The notes beneath the pieces were generated by a model that did no database searches, was not told the origin of the DNA, and saw nothing but the letters and a program-made list of their open reading frames with translations. This document shows, piece by piece, positions 12,360 through 24,000 of a DNA stretch of 64,000 nt. Position numbers and translations under genes: made by a program. Source of the stretch: Symsagittifera roscoffensis (Eukaryota; Xenacoelomorpha; Acoela; Convolutidae); NCBI RefSeq assembly GCF_963678635.1, contig NC_087067.1, positions 29,316,403 to 29,380,402 of the forward strand. The letters are read 5' to 3'. Position 1 is the first letter of the stretch; each line of letters starts with the position of its first letter.

Positions 12360-13129
12360 TTTTAAACATGCAAAATGGTATATTAACCTACAGAATCATC
12401 TCTGCGCATGGTTAAAATTACATTGATACACGCTTTTTTTAACGGTGCACATTAAACATGCAGTTGTTTTAAACGTACTGCATATATGCAACTGTCTTTT
12501 TTGTAAAAAGAAACAGAAACGCAGAAACGTAATAAGATTTGGAAGCGCGATCGTATTTTAGAGTTCATTGGTATCTGAAAATAGCGCAGAAAGAAGGGGG
12601 CTCTTTTCGGTTACACCACATCCCCCTAAATGATTGAAAACTGAAATCAAAAATTTTATTTCAAAATTTGACTGATTTTAATTATTCAGGCAGGGCTGAT
12701 ATCCCAAGCGTTGAATCAAGCTAGAAAAAAGCGAAGTAAATGACAATCATTAATGAATTTGACATTCTTTTTATAAAACTCATGTGCAGGAAACGACAAA
12801 AAAAAGTAGAAAAAAAAACAGTTTGAGGCTAAATTAGGTATAAATGTTTTGTTTTCACCAGTCTCATTTTAATATCATGCATTTTCGAGTTTGTCACAAA
12901 TAATTTTGATTTCAGTTTTTATTATTTAAGGGTGGATATAACCGAAAACACACGACGAGTTTATGTATAAGGTAAAAGGATAGGATATTTAAAATCCCTT
13001 GCATGTTCAATGCCAGGAAGTCAAGTTCAACTCAAATTTCATATTGCAATAGCTGGTAAATTTAAATTCACTTGCTGAATCGCTCTTTCTTTGAATGATT
13101 TTTTAATGGTCCTTTTCTTGATTTGCAGT
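12360..13129. other. AT-rich intergenic sequence, nothing recognised
   Basis: Upstream side of the minus-strand exon. No open frame, RNA gene or repeat stands out. The right end runs into the decayed 3' end of the Penelope-like element. Confidence 0.5.
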
Positions 13130-14760
13130 GTTTAACAACTCTTCTGGATCTCCTGTCACACTTCTCACGATATCATCTACATATCTCCGGAAGAGTTTTA
13201 TTTCCTCTGAGTGTTGGTCTCTTTCTCTTAACTCACAGCATGCCAAGCAAAATCAAACAATATTAGCTGTATTTCTATATTCCATTTCTTGAAGCTTACC
13301 ACTTTTTTGATGGAACGAATGTAGAAAATTTTCACATTCAAGACATTTCTGTCTATACGTTGTTTTTTCCTAAATTCTGGACATATGCCATTTAGATCAT
13401 CAATTGGCTTGCAAAATTTGGGATTTTTTTTCCTCAAAACAGGTTCGAACTCTTTCATCCACAAATTTGCCAGTATGACTACAGGAGAGGCTCCCATTAC
13501 CAAACCATCCTTCTGTATATACCACATATCAGTGCACTTAAAGTGTACTTGACAGCAAGGCTTAGCAATCTCTTCAAACTACTCCGTGCAATGTCTTCAG
13601 GTTTTTCTTACTCGTAAAGTTTTCTAAGTGCAATGTTGATAGCCTCTTTGAGTGGAACATTAATGAACAAAGTTCTAACATCTAAAGAAATTATGTTCTC
13701 ATCAGATTCTAATATAACCTTCTCAATAACCTCTCATGCTTCTTGAGTGTTTGATTTTATGTTCACTCCCTCAATTTTATCGAAAACTTTGACCAAAATT
13801 TTAATCAAGCTCTCTTATGAACATCCACGCAGAGATGAGGCGCAGTGGTATGTCTTTCTTGGGTACTTTTGCTAAGCCGTACAGACGGACCGGTTGATTA
13901 ACTGTTGACCTCAGTTTGGTCTATAGATGCTCACTTATGTCATTGCTATTTTTCAGAATGAACAACTTTTTGTTAATGTCATTCTCATTTTTTAATATCA
14001 ACGAACCATCAGTGTTAGTCGTTTGTCTAAATTGGTCTGACTGTAAAAGATCTCACAGTTTGGCTTCGTATTGGTCTTTTTTACTGGTACAAATCCCAAC
14101 CCTTTTATCAAATAGCACTGCTAAAAGATCGTTGTTTTTAAGATATATTCTAGCCTTTTCTATTCCTCCACCAGATGGTGTCTGATTCACCTGTTTCACT
14201 CGCTTTACAGAAGTTTTCGCCGCCGCTTCAGTCTCACACAACGAATCTCCTGTTACGTTCTGATTTTTCAATTGGAATAAAAGTATCCACATCAGCCAAA
14301 AAGTAAAATCCTTTGAGTTTATCCCGAACCGATTGTTTTGGTCCAGGTGATGAATTTTCTTGCACCCACCTTGGTAAATCAATGCCCTCTAAATTAATAC
14401 TGATTTGTCACCCTCTTCGCCTAGCGGTCCATATTGTCTTACTGAAAAATTTTCATTCTATTTTTGTGGGTTTCATTCACTGTGCTTGAATGCTTTCAGT
14501 TCATTTTTAAAATGTAGTGCAAAAACGCGACCAAATTTTTCATTAATCCCCGTGCACTACCACTCTCGCATTACCTAACTTGTCGCTAATATTCTTCTTG
14601 TCAATTATAGTCTTGTTTATTTCAGTTCTGAGTAGCTTTAGCTGAAAACAATGAACATCTTGGTCCGAAAAAACCCGGTTTCCCTGCACCCGGAACTTCA
14701 AAAGTCCGATATTATATCGTTTTGTTATCATTTTCTCAGAAACTTAAGTCTATGAGAACT
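13130..14760 (-). pseudogene. Penelope-like element reverse transcriptase, copy 1 (degenerate)
   Basis: Minus-strand fragments appear in the order expected of a Penelope-like RT. There is an N-terminal part with LRTEINKT (near 14640) and a KARIYLKNNDLLAVLFDK block (near 14120). Next come RLYGLAKVPKKDIPLRLIS (near 13880), SLDVRTLFINVPLKEAI (motif A, near 13660), QKDGLVMGASPVVILANL (near 13500) and RRYVDDIVRSV (motif C, near 13175). Frameshifts and stops separate the blocks. The catalytic Asp residues of motifs A and C are still present. No GIY-YIG domain is evident after motif C. The family assignment rests on the MGAS...VILANL and YVDD spacing typical of Penelope-like elements. Confidence 0.75.
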
Positions 14761-15229
14761 ATTTAGCTTAAGACAAAATTTAGGATATTCTAGCAACAGT
14801 TTCCATGAAAATTTATTCTTCAGTATCCATCGTAAAACAGGTGGGGAGAGAATTAATGAGTTCATTACTTTGCAGGCCACGAGGAATGAACCTCACGAGG
14901 CATAAAGCAAAGAACAAACAAAACAACACTAACATTGTGATGAAGTACCATCCGCTTGATCCCGTTCCTTCCATTTCAATAATGTCTTCCTCCTTGTCTG
15001 TGAGAGTCTGTTTTTGGCTGACTTCGAAGTATTTTTTTTTATTAGTTGCATGTTTGAAAAGATATTGAATAGGCTAAGGTTTGTTTTTTAAACAAAAAAC
15101 CAAAAATATTTTGGGACTAATTTTTCATTGATAAATCCTTGCGCCTAAACTCATCGGTCGTCTGCACGATTGGTTTCTCTTTTCTGATTTGTATTTTCTC
15201 TAATGTTAACAATTTTGTTTGCCTGTTCG
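14761..15229. other. Spacer between two Penelope-like fragments
   Basis: No coherent coding signal. Probably a decayed element end or host DNA between the head-to-tail fragments. Confidence 0.35.
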
Positions 15230-16497
15230 ACCTATCCATAATTTTCCAACTAATAGCTGCGCTACTTCCCTCAAGACTGCCTTGCTGAATGTATAGGCCT
15301 ACCAGTGAGTCTGCATTCTTATGTTATTCAATTCTAGTGGTGAAATATTGAACAATTTAACCAAAATAGATGGAAGTACATCCACCACATGACAAATTAA
15401 AAACCACTCTTGACTTGTGGTCATTAGAAAATGCTGACTTCAGCGATGGTAAACAATGTTCTAGTTTTCTTGTGATTAAAACCCATTCGAATGTTGGTTA
15501 AATTTTGTAAGCTGCTTCCCAAAATTATGGCTTTCGTTACCTCTAATTTGCACCTTCAGCATTTGAGGCTTCACATCTTTTGGTGGTTGAGTTGAAAAAC
15601 ATTTCTCAATATCCGGGGGCTTGCCCTTACTATCGATGATTTTGCAGTTATATTTCCTCCTAAAAACTCTTGGTACAGTGCCTTGGATAACACCACGCTT
15701 CTACTAGTTCAGTATCTGTTGGTTTTTGATACCAAGTGCAGGTTACACCCCTATACTGCGATACATTTATGTTCACAGCCAGGAAGGGCAATTTCCACTC
15801 TGATTTAGTTTTCTCTATAGTGAACTGCAGACTTGGATGAAGAGATTGGCGCATCGAGAACACAACTCGGCTCACCTTTGACTGTTCTAACAATGTCATC
15901 CACACATCTGAGGAAAAATTTTACTTGTGGAGTATCCTTCTCCTGGTTTTTAGCGCAGCAGCAGCTTTCACAGAACCAGACTGTCTCGGTTTTTGATGCG
16001 TATATATCAGCGGATATTCTTCCCAGTTTCGGCAACTCGCATTCAACCCCCTTTGATATATATGTATTTTTCCTGTAGCAAAATGGGCACAAACCGTTTT
16101 TTTCCTTCATTGGTTGTATCTCAGGTCCCACCGGTATTTGTTTTCTTAGAGCAAACTCGTGCTCTTTCAGCCTCAGGTTTGTAAGAATCACAGCGAGGGA
16201 AGCGCCCATTGCTAGACTATCAACTTGCACATACCATGAATCATTACAGTTGAAACACACTTTACTGACCGCCATATTCAAAAACCTTTTCCTGGTTGCT
16301 CTTTGAATTTAGGAGGACACTACTGGCTGTACAGCTTGTGTAAGGCAATTTCAATTGCTTCCTTCAGGTGAAAATTAGTGTACAAACTTTTCACATATAG
16401 AGATATTATGGTTTCATCCGCATCTAGAGCAAAGTTTACAATTGTTTCTCTGGCCTATTTAGTATTGATTTCTATATTGGCTTGACCGACCGATGTT
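15230..16497 (-). pseudogene. Penelope-like element RT plus GIY-YIG remnant, copy 2, cut by element B
   Basis: Minus-strand order: SLYVKSLYTNFHLKEA (motif A region near 16400, Asp replaced by Tyr), VQVDSLAMGASLAVILTNL (near 16230), FLRCVDDIVRTVKGEP (motif C near 15910) and LQFTIEKTKSEWKLPFLAV (near 15800). In the region 15300-15460 a frame reads VFNLSCGGCTSIYFG followed by TRIE.HKNADS, which fits the Penelope-type GIY-YIG nuclease with its CxxC. Stops are frequent, so the copy is dead. Its upstream part ends abruptly at the element B LTR at 16498, so B landed in it or replaced its head. Confidence 0.7.
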
Positions 16498-17400
16498 TGT
16501 AACATTCGCCCGGAAGCACATATCGACGGAAAATAAAGCTAGGCTCTAAAACGACTGGCCAGCTTCTAAACACAGCTACACATGTTTTTCACCGTCTCTG
16601 TCAAAGCCAGTTCTTTTGGTAGTCTTTCTAACATCAGGTCGACAAAAACGTTACCCTTTCCGGCTTCGATCAGAGCGCTCCAATTAACTTAATTACATGC
16701 AAAAATAATGAGCTCATGGCTGGGTCTCAGTATCGCCAGACCACGAGGTCATTCCTAAAAAGAGGTCTACTACTTATTTATCATATTACTATTGTTTTTG
16801 TTCAGTAGATGATTATCATCATCTCCATCGAAGATGGATCAACCCTTTCCCCCAACTCCTAGCTTCGCATCCTAGCAAAATGAATTCAGATGTTAATTAA
16901 ATTCAATTCAGGACATAATAGGGAAGCTAAAAATTTGTATAAAATGCTATGAGTTTCAGTCCAGAGACCCATCCGGATTCTTGAATCCGGGGAAGTAAGG
17001 TCTCTATTTTCTTTCCGGAAGCCTGCCTTCTACCCTTCACCGTTGATCGCAACGGCCTTGCAACTATTGTAGCGACACAATAGTTGCAACTCGGAACGGT
17101 CTCTGCTATTTCTGCTCGTCTCTAATTCCGATTCTAAGTTTTTTCGTTGTTATCGTCGCAACTACTGTTGTTGTTGTGTTTCATTTCAGTTTTTCTGCCA
17201 AAATGGCCGTTTCTGACGTTTCTCAGAAATATGACGTCATACTTCGAAAATTTAAAAAATTGAAACACCAGAATATTCTAGCCTTCACAGTTTGGCTAAT
17301 CGTTCCAATAACACTGCTAATCCTTCAAAACTGCTAATTCGGAAGGTTAGCTGCTAAAATTTCGAATCTGCCTTCTCGTCCATTCTGGTCGAATGTCACA
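16498..17400 (-). repeat. Element B 3' LTR
   Basis: A 903-bp LTR in minus orientation. It matches the split 5' LTR (40031-40207 plus 63164-63865). The main differences are a ~64-base segment near 17240-17303 missing from the 5' copy and clustered substitutions in the first ~200 plus-strand bases. It contains a CCGGATTCTTGAATCCGG palindrome near 16973 and the family word GTTGATCCATC. The adjacent plus-strand TACTCCCCGGAC at 17401 is the complement of the family polypurine tract. Confidence 0.85.
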
Positions 17401-18039
17401 TACTCCCCGGACAGTCCGGTCAATGTCCCCATTGAGTCTCGCAATATTCGTAAAATTGGTACAGTGTCATCGAACAGAATTTACAAAATGCACGAAATTA
17501 CTTTTATCTACGTCATATCGACTCACTGCAGAATATAAATGGCATCATACTACATTGCTATAGCCTTCTAAATTTTCTCACTAATCTGCACTTTGAGGAT
17601 ATGACCTAAGATAAAACATTTTTTCTGACTTCCAACGTCAATGCCCTGAATTAAAACTTTTTCTCCTAGGTTTTAAAAGGTGTTAGTTTTCAGGACAGTC
17701 CTGCCAACCAACAAGCTAAAATTATCCTACTGTGCTTCTTCCTTTCGGAAATTTTAGTTGTTATTGTCCTGAATATTAAAATTAAGAAACTCTGTGGTTA
17801 GAAAGAACAATGAAACAATCTACCTCTTCAAGAGATTACCCAAGCCTTTCATGTCACCACAAAGTGATCAGTTCTCCTAGTTGATTAAAAACAGCCATGC
17901 AGGCTGGAATATTTAAATATACTCTTTACTCAAGCCTTTCTAAATAAATAGTAAATGTCTCTAAAGCCACTAACTAAAATCAAAATGCAAATTTATAAAT
18001 GCAACAAATTCTTTAATGTTCAAAACTCAACTAAATGTT
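17401..18039 (-). other. Element B 3' untranslated region and polypurine tract
   Basis: Non-coding AT-rich sequence between the ORF3 remnant and the 3' LTR. The minus-strand text next to the LTR reads GTCCGGGGAGTA, identical to the tract before the LTRs of A and C. Confidence 0.65.
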
Positions 18040-21000
18040 TCAGTTTTCAATTACAACTTGGTTGCTTAGTTTCTCACTTGAGTTTTTCACACACATAAAA
18101 CAATTCTGAGATTTAACTTCTTCTCTTTCGTCACTCCTTTGTTTCTCTTCTTTTCGTCGTTTAGAAGTTCTAAAACTTCTAAATTCTTCCAATTTTCCTT
18201 CTTTTTGCATCTTGTTCTTTCGACCATTTGTCAATGTTCCATCTCTTCCTCCTGTGACACTGACTCTGCACTTTCAGTTTCTGTGTCTTGCAACACATCG
18301 TTAGCTATACTGACGCTGTTGGAAGCAGTCCTCCAACACTTCTGCTCTTCTACCCCCTGTTTACAACAAGTTAGGGGATCCACGTTAGATTCTCTGTTCC
18401 TGCCGAAGCTGTTGTGGAGACACAACGTCACGTTTCTCTCCAAATCTTCTTTCAACATCTCTGGAAATTCTTTTTACAGCGGTGTTCACTGCATTCCGAT
18501 GAGTCACGAAAGCTCGCTTGAAAGCTCCTGCTCCAATGTCCAGCTGATAACCACTGTACACTCTGCCGTGCTTCGACATATGCTTTTTGGCATATTCGTA
18601 CAACCATGCAGTCATGTTAGCTCTGAACCATGGCATCAATCGTCTTCTTGCTCATATCTTTTTCACTTCCATCGGAATGTTTAGAATCTTGCACGTTGTC
18701 TCAAAAAGATCTAAATCTTTTAGACAATCCAATTTCTGCAACTGTTCTCTCGTTGGCGCTTCCTGTCTATTGTTCTCTCTCACATGAGCTTCGAGCCATC
18801 GTATCGCCATCATAACTCCCACTATCACTTTTGTTATGGGCCGTGATGAGTCTGGTAAACCCATGAGAGCAGCTCTCCAGAGTACCAGATCAACACCAGA
18901 TTACTACGCTCGGGATACCACCAGGTCTGCAGCAAGCAGTGGCAGGGAAACTCACCATGTATCAACATGATGCTCCTCCAATTGCGTTTTCCCGAAGCTT
19001 CCAGTAATGGTTTAACTTCCATCATCACTCGGTGGACTTCATCATTCTCGTCTACTGTATTGTAATCTGTAACGGTTGATCCTCTCTGTTTCTGTCTCTC
19101 AAAGTCACTGAAGTTCCCACTCACGTATCCCATGAACTTCCCCTCCAGTATCGATTCCAACTCCTCCTTTGTTCTCTCTGGAGCTGCTGAGAACATCTTA
19201 CATAGCAACTCGTAAGATTTTTCGGACATTCTCGTTAGTCTCACACACTTTGGCACAGAGAAGGCTTGATCCACGATCGTTCTCGTACTCTTTACATCCA
19301 CAGCTACGAAATGCACCGGGTATCTGCTCTTGCACATTGGAGCCAATGTCGATCCCACCAAATATCGTGCTCCTGATGGTCTACAAAAGTCTCACTTTGC
19401 CTGTTGTTCATTTCCGCCTCGATCGCTTCCCTCCATTTTCCTATGTGCTTCTGCTCAGTTTGCAAAACTCCTGAGAACACTTCTATACTCATGTCTCTGT
19501 TCTAGATTCAATAGTGACTCTAGAGAACCAAACATGCTATAGAATCACTAGATTCACCTCAGTTCCTCCATGGCAATCTGCGATCAGTTCCGTTTCCGTA
19601 TTTGCCTTCATCACGACATTCCCAAACAATATCGTCAATTGCTTGTGTTGTCTCTCTAGGGTTTTCACACAGTCCAGACCTCCACAAACGTGAACTCCCA
19701 GTCCACAGACTTCCGCCAGACAGCTACCAGGTTTGACCCAGTCTTCTGGTCCCCAGCCAGGCAACTCCACTTTGTCTTCCCCGTTGCTCCTAGAGGCTGT
19801 TATCATCACATTATATATGATGTTAAGGTCACGCAGGTTACAGTCTGCATTCAGCTCCCTCTGCACATCTTGTGTCGCCCGTAATATCGAGTCAGCATTG
19901 GAACTAGGACACAATGATGGTCTCATCAGTTCCCACACTACCCGCAAGCTCGTTCTCAGTAGTTCATTTGAGAATCCCAACCCAAACTCCACTCTTTTGT
20001 CGGATTTTGGTAGGGAAGGTGCAGTCACCTTTTCTTCCAAGACCAGTCCCAATTTGGTCTGCGCTCTCAATCGTTACAATTCTCGACGTCCAGAATCATA
20101 GCAACACTGCCTGCTCGTAATCAATGAAGCAATCGCGTATGTCTTCACTCAGGAAAGGGTTGTACGCTATCCCTATGAATCCGGACACGTAGCTGTACGA
20201 CTTCTTCTTGATCGGTCCACAGTACTCACTGGATTTCGGCAGTGCCCCCATAGATTCTTTAGTGAGTCTCAGCTCCTTGTTTGAAAATCTCCTGATTTCG
20301 TCTATCTTTCTCATGGGCTCTAACTCTTCAGGTTCTTTCATATTCACCCTCATCGGCTTGCTCTGATGCATTTCCAGTAGTGCTAGCAAGAATAAGGCTC
20401 TTGCTCGTTCTTCGCCCTCCCTCAGCATCTTGACACAGGTGTTCAATGCTGGTACTGAAATCTGCTCTATCAGGAATCGAATGAAACAGAGAGCATCTCT
20501 CCGCTTCGCGCACGCTACTGCCATTCCCTCCTGGATTATCAGATCCCTCAGGTTCGTCATCAGGAATACCTTTCCTTCTTTTGACCTTTTCCTTTCTTCT
20601 GAGTCATATTCCCCGCGAGTTAATCCCATCATGCACCAGGCGAACCTCAGTTGTAAGTCAGTTCTCACGTAAGGTACTGTCATGAGAGCGTGTATTCTCG
20701 GCGTAGTCCTCATCTCCTCTTCAAAGTACCTTAACACCACTGCTTTCCATGGAAGGCTCACTAATTGCTCGATCGTTTCCGCCTGCATCTCAGACGACGC
20801 TAGAGTCCCGTACGCCTTCTGCTTGAGGGTGGTGCCTTGCAACATTGTTTCCAGATAACCCTCCATGGCACTCTTGTCTTCCAGAGCCATCACATACCCC
20901 CTAGCCGAGTATCGGTATTCCAACATCTCCATGTATCCACCGGCGGGTTCATCTATTGACACCGTCTCCGACACTGTCAGTCAATTATACTCCACTGGTA

Positions 21001-24000
21001 CTAGTTGTCCTCCGACACTTCCCTTTCCGTGGTTCATGGGAGATGGTTTAAAGTCTTTCATTGTGCTTTCTCCACATTTGGCTGAGTATTTCCATTTCTA
21101 AGGTTGCTCCAGTCAGAGTGCGGTCACTCCTTTTGGATTTGTAACCTGTTGACTTTATCCCTGCCATGAGAATGGGTGGCATCATCGCTACATCAGTTAA
21201 CATTCTGTCCGTGCCAGGCAATTGATAATCACCTTGCCCCAAATCCATGGCCTCTTCGACTCTTTTTTTTTCGCTGAATTGACAGCTTTCATCGATATCT
21301 CTGAATCCACCTTCGTCTTTCCTACTCTCCTCGGTATCACTTTGCTGCCTAACTTCATCTTCATCTCGTTGATATTATCAATCACCAATTTCGATCGCAT
21401 CGTTCCCCTCCTGGTTCTTGACAGATATACCACCTCTCCTTTATCATCCTGCGGTATCATCTTGATGGGAGAGTTCGCTTCACTTTCATCAGTGGCTGAG
21501 TCAATCAACAACTCACGCAACCTCCCTTCACACTCATCAAGTTTATCAAAGACTTCCCGCATCAATGGTCGATTGAGACCTACTTTCAACATGGACTGGG
21601 TCCCATAGCTCTGAACCACTGTCCAGACTTCTTCCATGAACGCCACTCTGTCCAATCTACATCCCGTCCTACTTTCATGGTCTCGGTGATGTACTTCCTA
21701 CTCTTCTTCGGGCAACGTTCCCAAGAAAGGTACTCTGGCAGAGCCTTCTATTCTTCTTCTCCTAGGTGATTCCATGAGAATTCTTTGTTCGTTATTTTTT
21801 CGAATTGCCCGGAGAGCTGCTCTCCGGCAAATTCCGTTTCATTTCTGTAAAGGCTGACGGAGGTTCCAGTGTCGAATTGCCTTCATCTGCTGGCTCAGTC
21901 GCCTCCAACGTATCCGCGTTGTTCTCAAAATCACTGAGGAAATTGAAATCCAGGCTGGATACTCCTCCTGTCGATGCCCTGTTGTCTTCCCCACCAGCTT
22001 GATTTGCACCTTGTTGCATGGGTTCTTCCGTTTGACGGCTTCCTCCCTGCCCATCATCTCCTTCTGACGTATCCTTCTTCGAGCTTGAGGGTCCTTGCTT
22101 CCCAGTGTCGGCCCCTTCCGGAAATTTTGGTATGATCAGTGTGCCGGCCGATCCATCTTCCTCTTCTCCATGGTCCACTTTGATTTCCTCACAAGCGAAG
22201 GGTGTTAGGAAAGTTCTCGTCTGCAGCGTTCCTCCTACTGTCAACTCCGGTTTCACACTAGTCAGGATCAAGGAGGCCTCAGGCAGTTCGGTTCTGCCTC
22301 TCATCTTCATAGGCGCTAAGTCTAACCTCGCCCATTCTTCATCAAACCCTCCAGGCTGGGGAGTCGCGGCGATGCTCATTCGTCTCCTTGTCGCTTGATC
22401 CATGTAGGCAAATCGTGTGTATTGCAACACGGCGGCATTCCTCCCGACAAAGTATGGATCCATCGTTCCCACGAATTTCCCTACTCTCCTTTCATTGGTT
22501 TCAAATGCTCTCAACCTGGGAGTTTGTACCACGGAGACTGCTCCGAGCAACATCCTTCTTATCGGAAGGAATTCAGGGATTTCTTCCGACAGCTTCTCGT
22601 AATCACCCCAGTCTTTCGTCTCTTCTCTCACCTTGTGATATGCTGCAGTGAGACGAGGAACTCTGGTTATTTCACCATTCGTCTTATCATAGGGTCTCAG
22701 ATTCCAGAGCTTCGGAAACACCTCAATGTGCCCTCTCTGAGGAAATGATCGTCAAAATTGATGACTGTCATTTCTGGCTCTGATATTTTCGCAAATAACA
22801 GATCTTCGCTCATGAGCTCCCGCAACACGTGCTGCTCACACCAGTTCAGCGCACTACGGTCCACTGCTGATATGAGGTTCAGGTGCAGTACCGACCTCCT
22901 GTATGCTTCCACCTTGACATCAGGGAACGCAGACGAGACTGCAGGTCCATAAATCACTGTCACAAACTCTGTGGCTCCTCTGATCAACGCTAACGGATCG
23001 GTCCTCATAGCCAAGCTCAGATCGGTTAGTAGGGGCATGCCCCCAACATGTCGTCTCACATCTTCTTCCCTTTCCATAGTCTCGTCTTCTCCCGTTCCAA
23101 AGCGATTTTGATGCAGGAGGTACTGGATAAGAGTATGTCTCAGATCTCTTATTTTGTTCCGCGAATCCGTGGCTTTCTTCATGTCTAATTTCCTCACCTT
23201 CTCTCTCATCTGCTCTGGAAACGTGTCAGCTTCATTAGTCCTCCCAAGTTTCCGTGGGTAATCGCAATCAATGTTAGAAGCCCATCTAGCCGCAAGTTCT
23301 GAATTCCCTCGGTGAGCAGCACCGCCGGTCCTTTCACGAAACTCTCTGCTCCAAATGTCACGAACAAGGCTAGTAGTTCCACAATCGATACTTCCACTAC
23401 TGCTTGGAGGAATTCCTTTATCAAGTAATGAGAGACTTTCGGGTAGACTTTCGCCAAGAAGGACGCGGCCCATCCGGCTCCCAACCCTTCCAGCATGCTA
23501 TCTGTCCGTTCAAAGCCTTATTCCCCCTTCACTTCCTGGGTCCAGAAGGTTTCCAGGGTAATCTGGCACATTCTGTTCACAAACTCAGCTGTCTTTTCTT
23601 CAGCATTTTCCGCTAGGTTCACCTCCTTTAACAAGTAGGCATGGATCTTCTTGGTCATTACGGGGCCTTGCTAAAAAGCATCTGCACCCAATGCCATTAC
23701 TCGAGGACTTAGATGTAGCCACTGGTTGGCCTCCGGTTTGGTCCTCAAAACCATCGCCTCCAAATGAGCTCTAGTCTCCTGGGAATTTTTCCTTCTCGCT
23801 TTTTCACCTGTCACTTCCATTGCTCGGAACCATAAGTCGGTCGACATCGCTATGACCACTCGATGGTCGTCGTCTATTCCCGGTTTAAGTTTGAGCTGTC
23901 GACTGAAACTGGACAGTTCCAACCCCAGCACCTCATCCAACACTAACATGTGCAGCGCATGGTCCTTGAATCCTCTCATCGAGTTCGAGATATCTGACCA

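Noticed and set aside
12133-12426. Plus-strand Gly-rich 97-aa ORF
   Set aside because: Antisense shadow of the spliced Lys/Pro-rich exon, which has matching splice sites.
16498-17400. DNA transposon with TGTAACATTCG / CGAATGTCACA terminal inverted repeats
   Set aside because: The same ends bound element B as LTRs. The polypurine tract and the post-LTR block lie at the correct sides, so it is an LTR.
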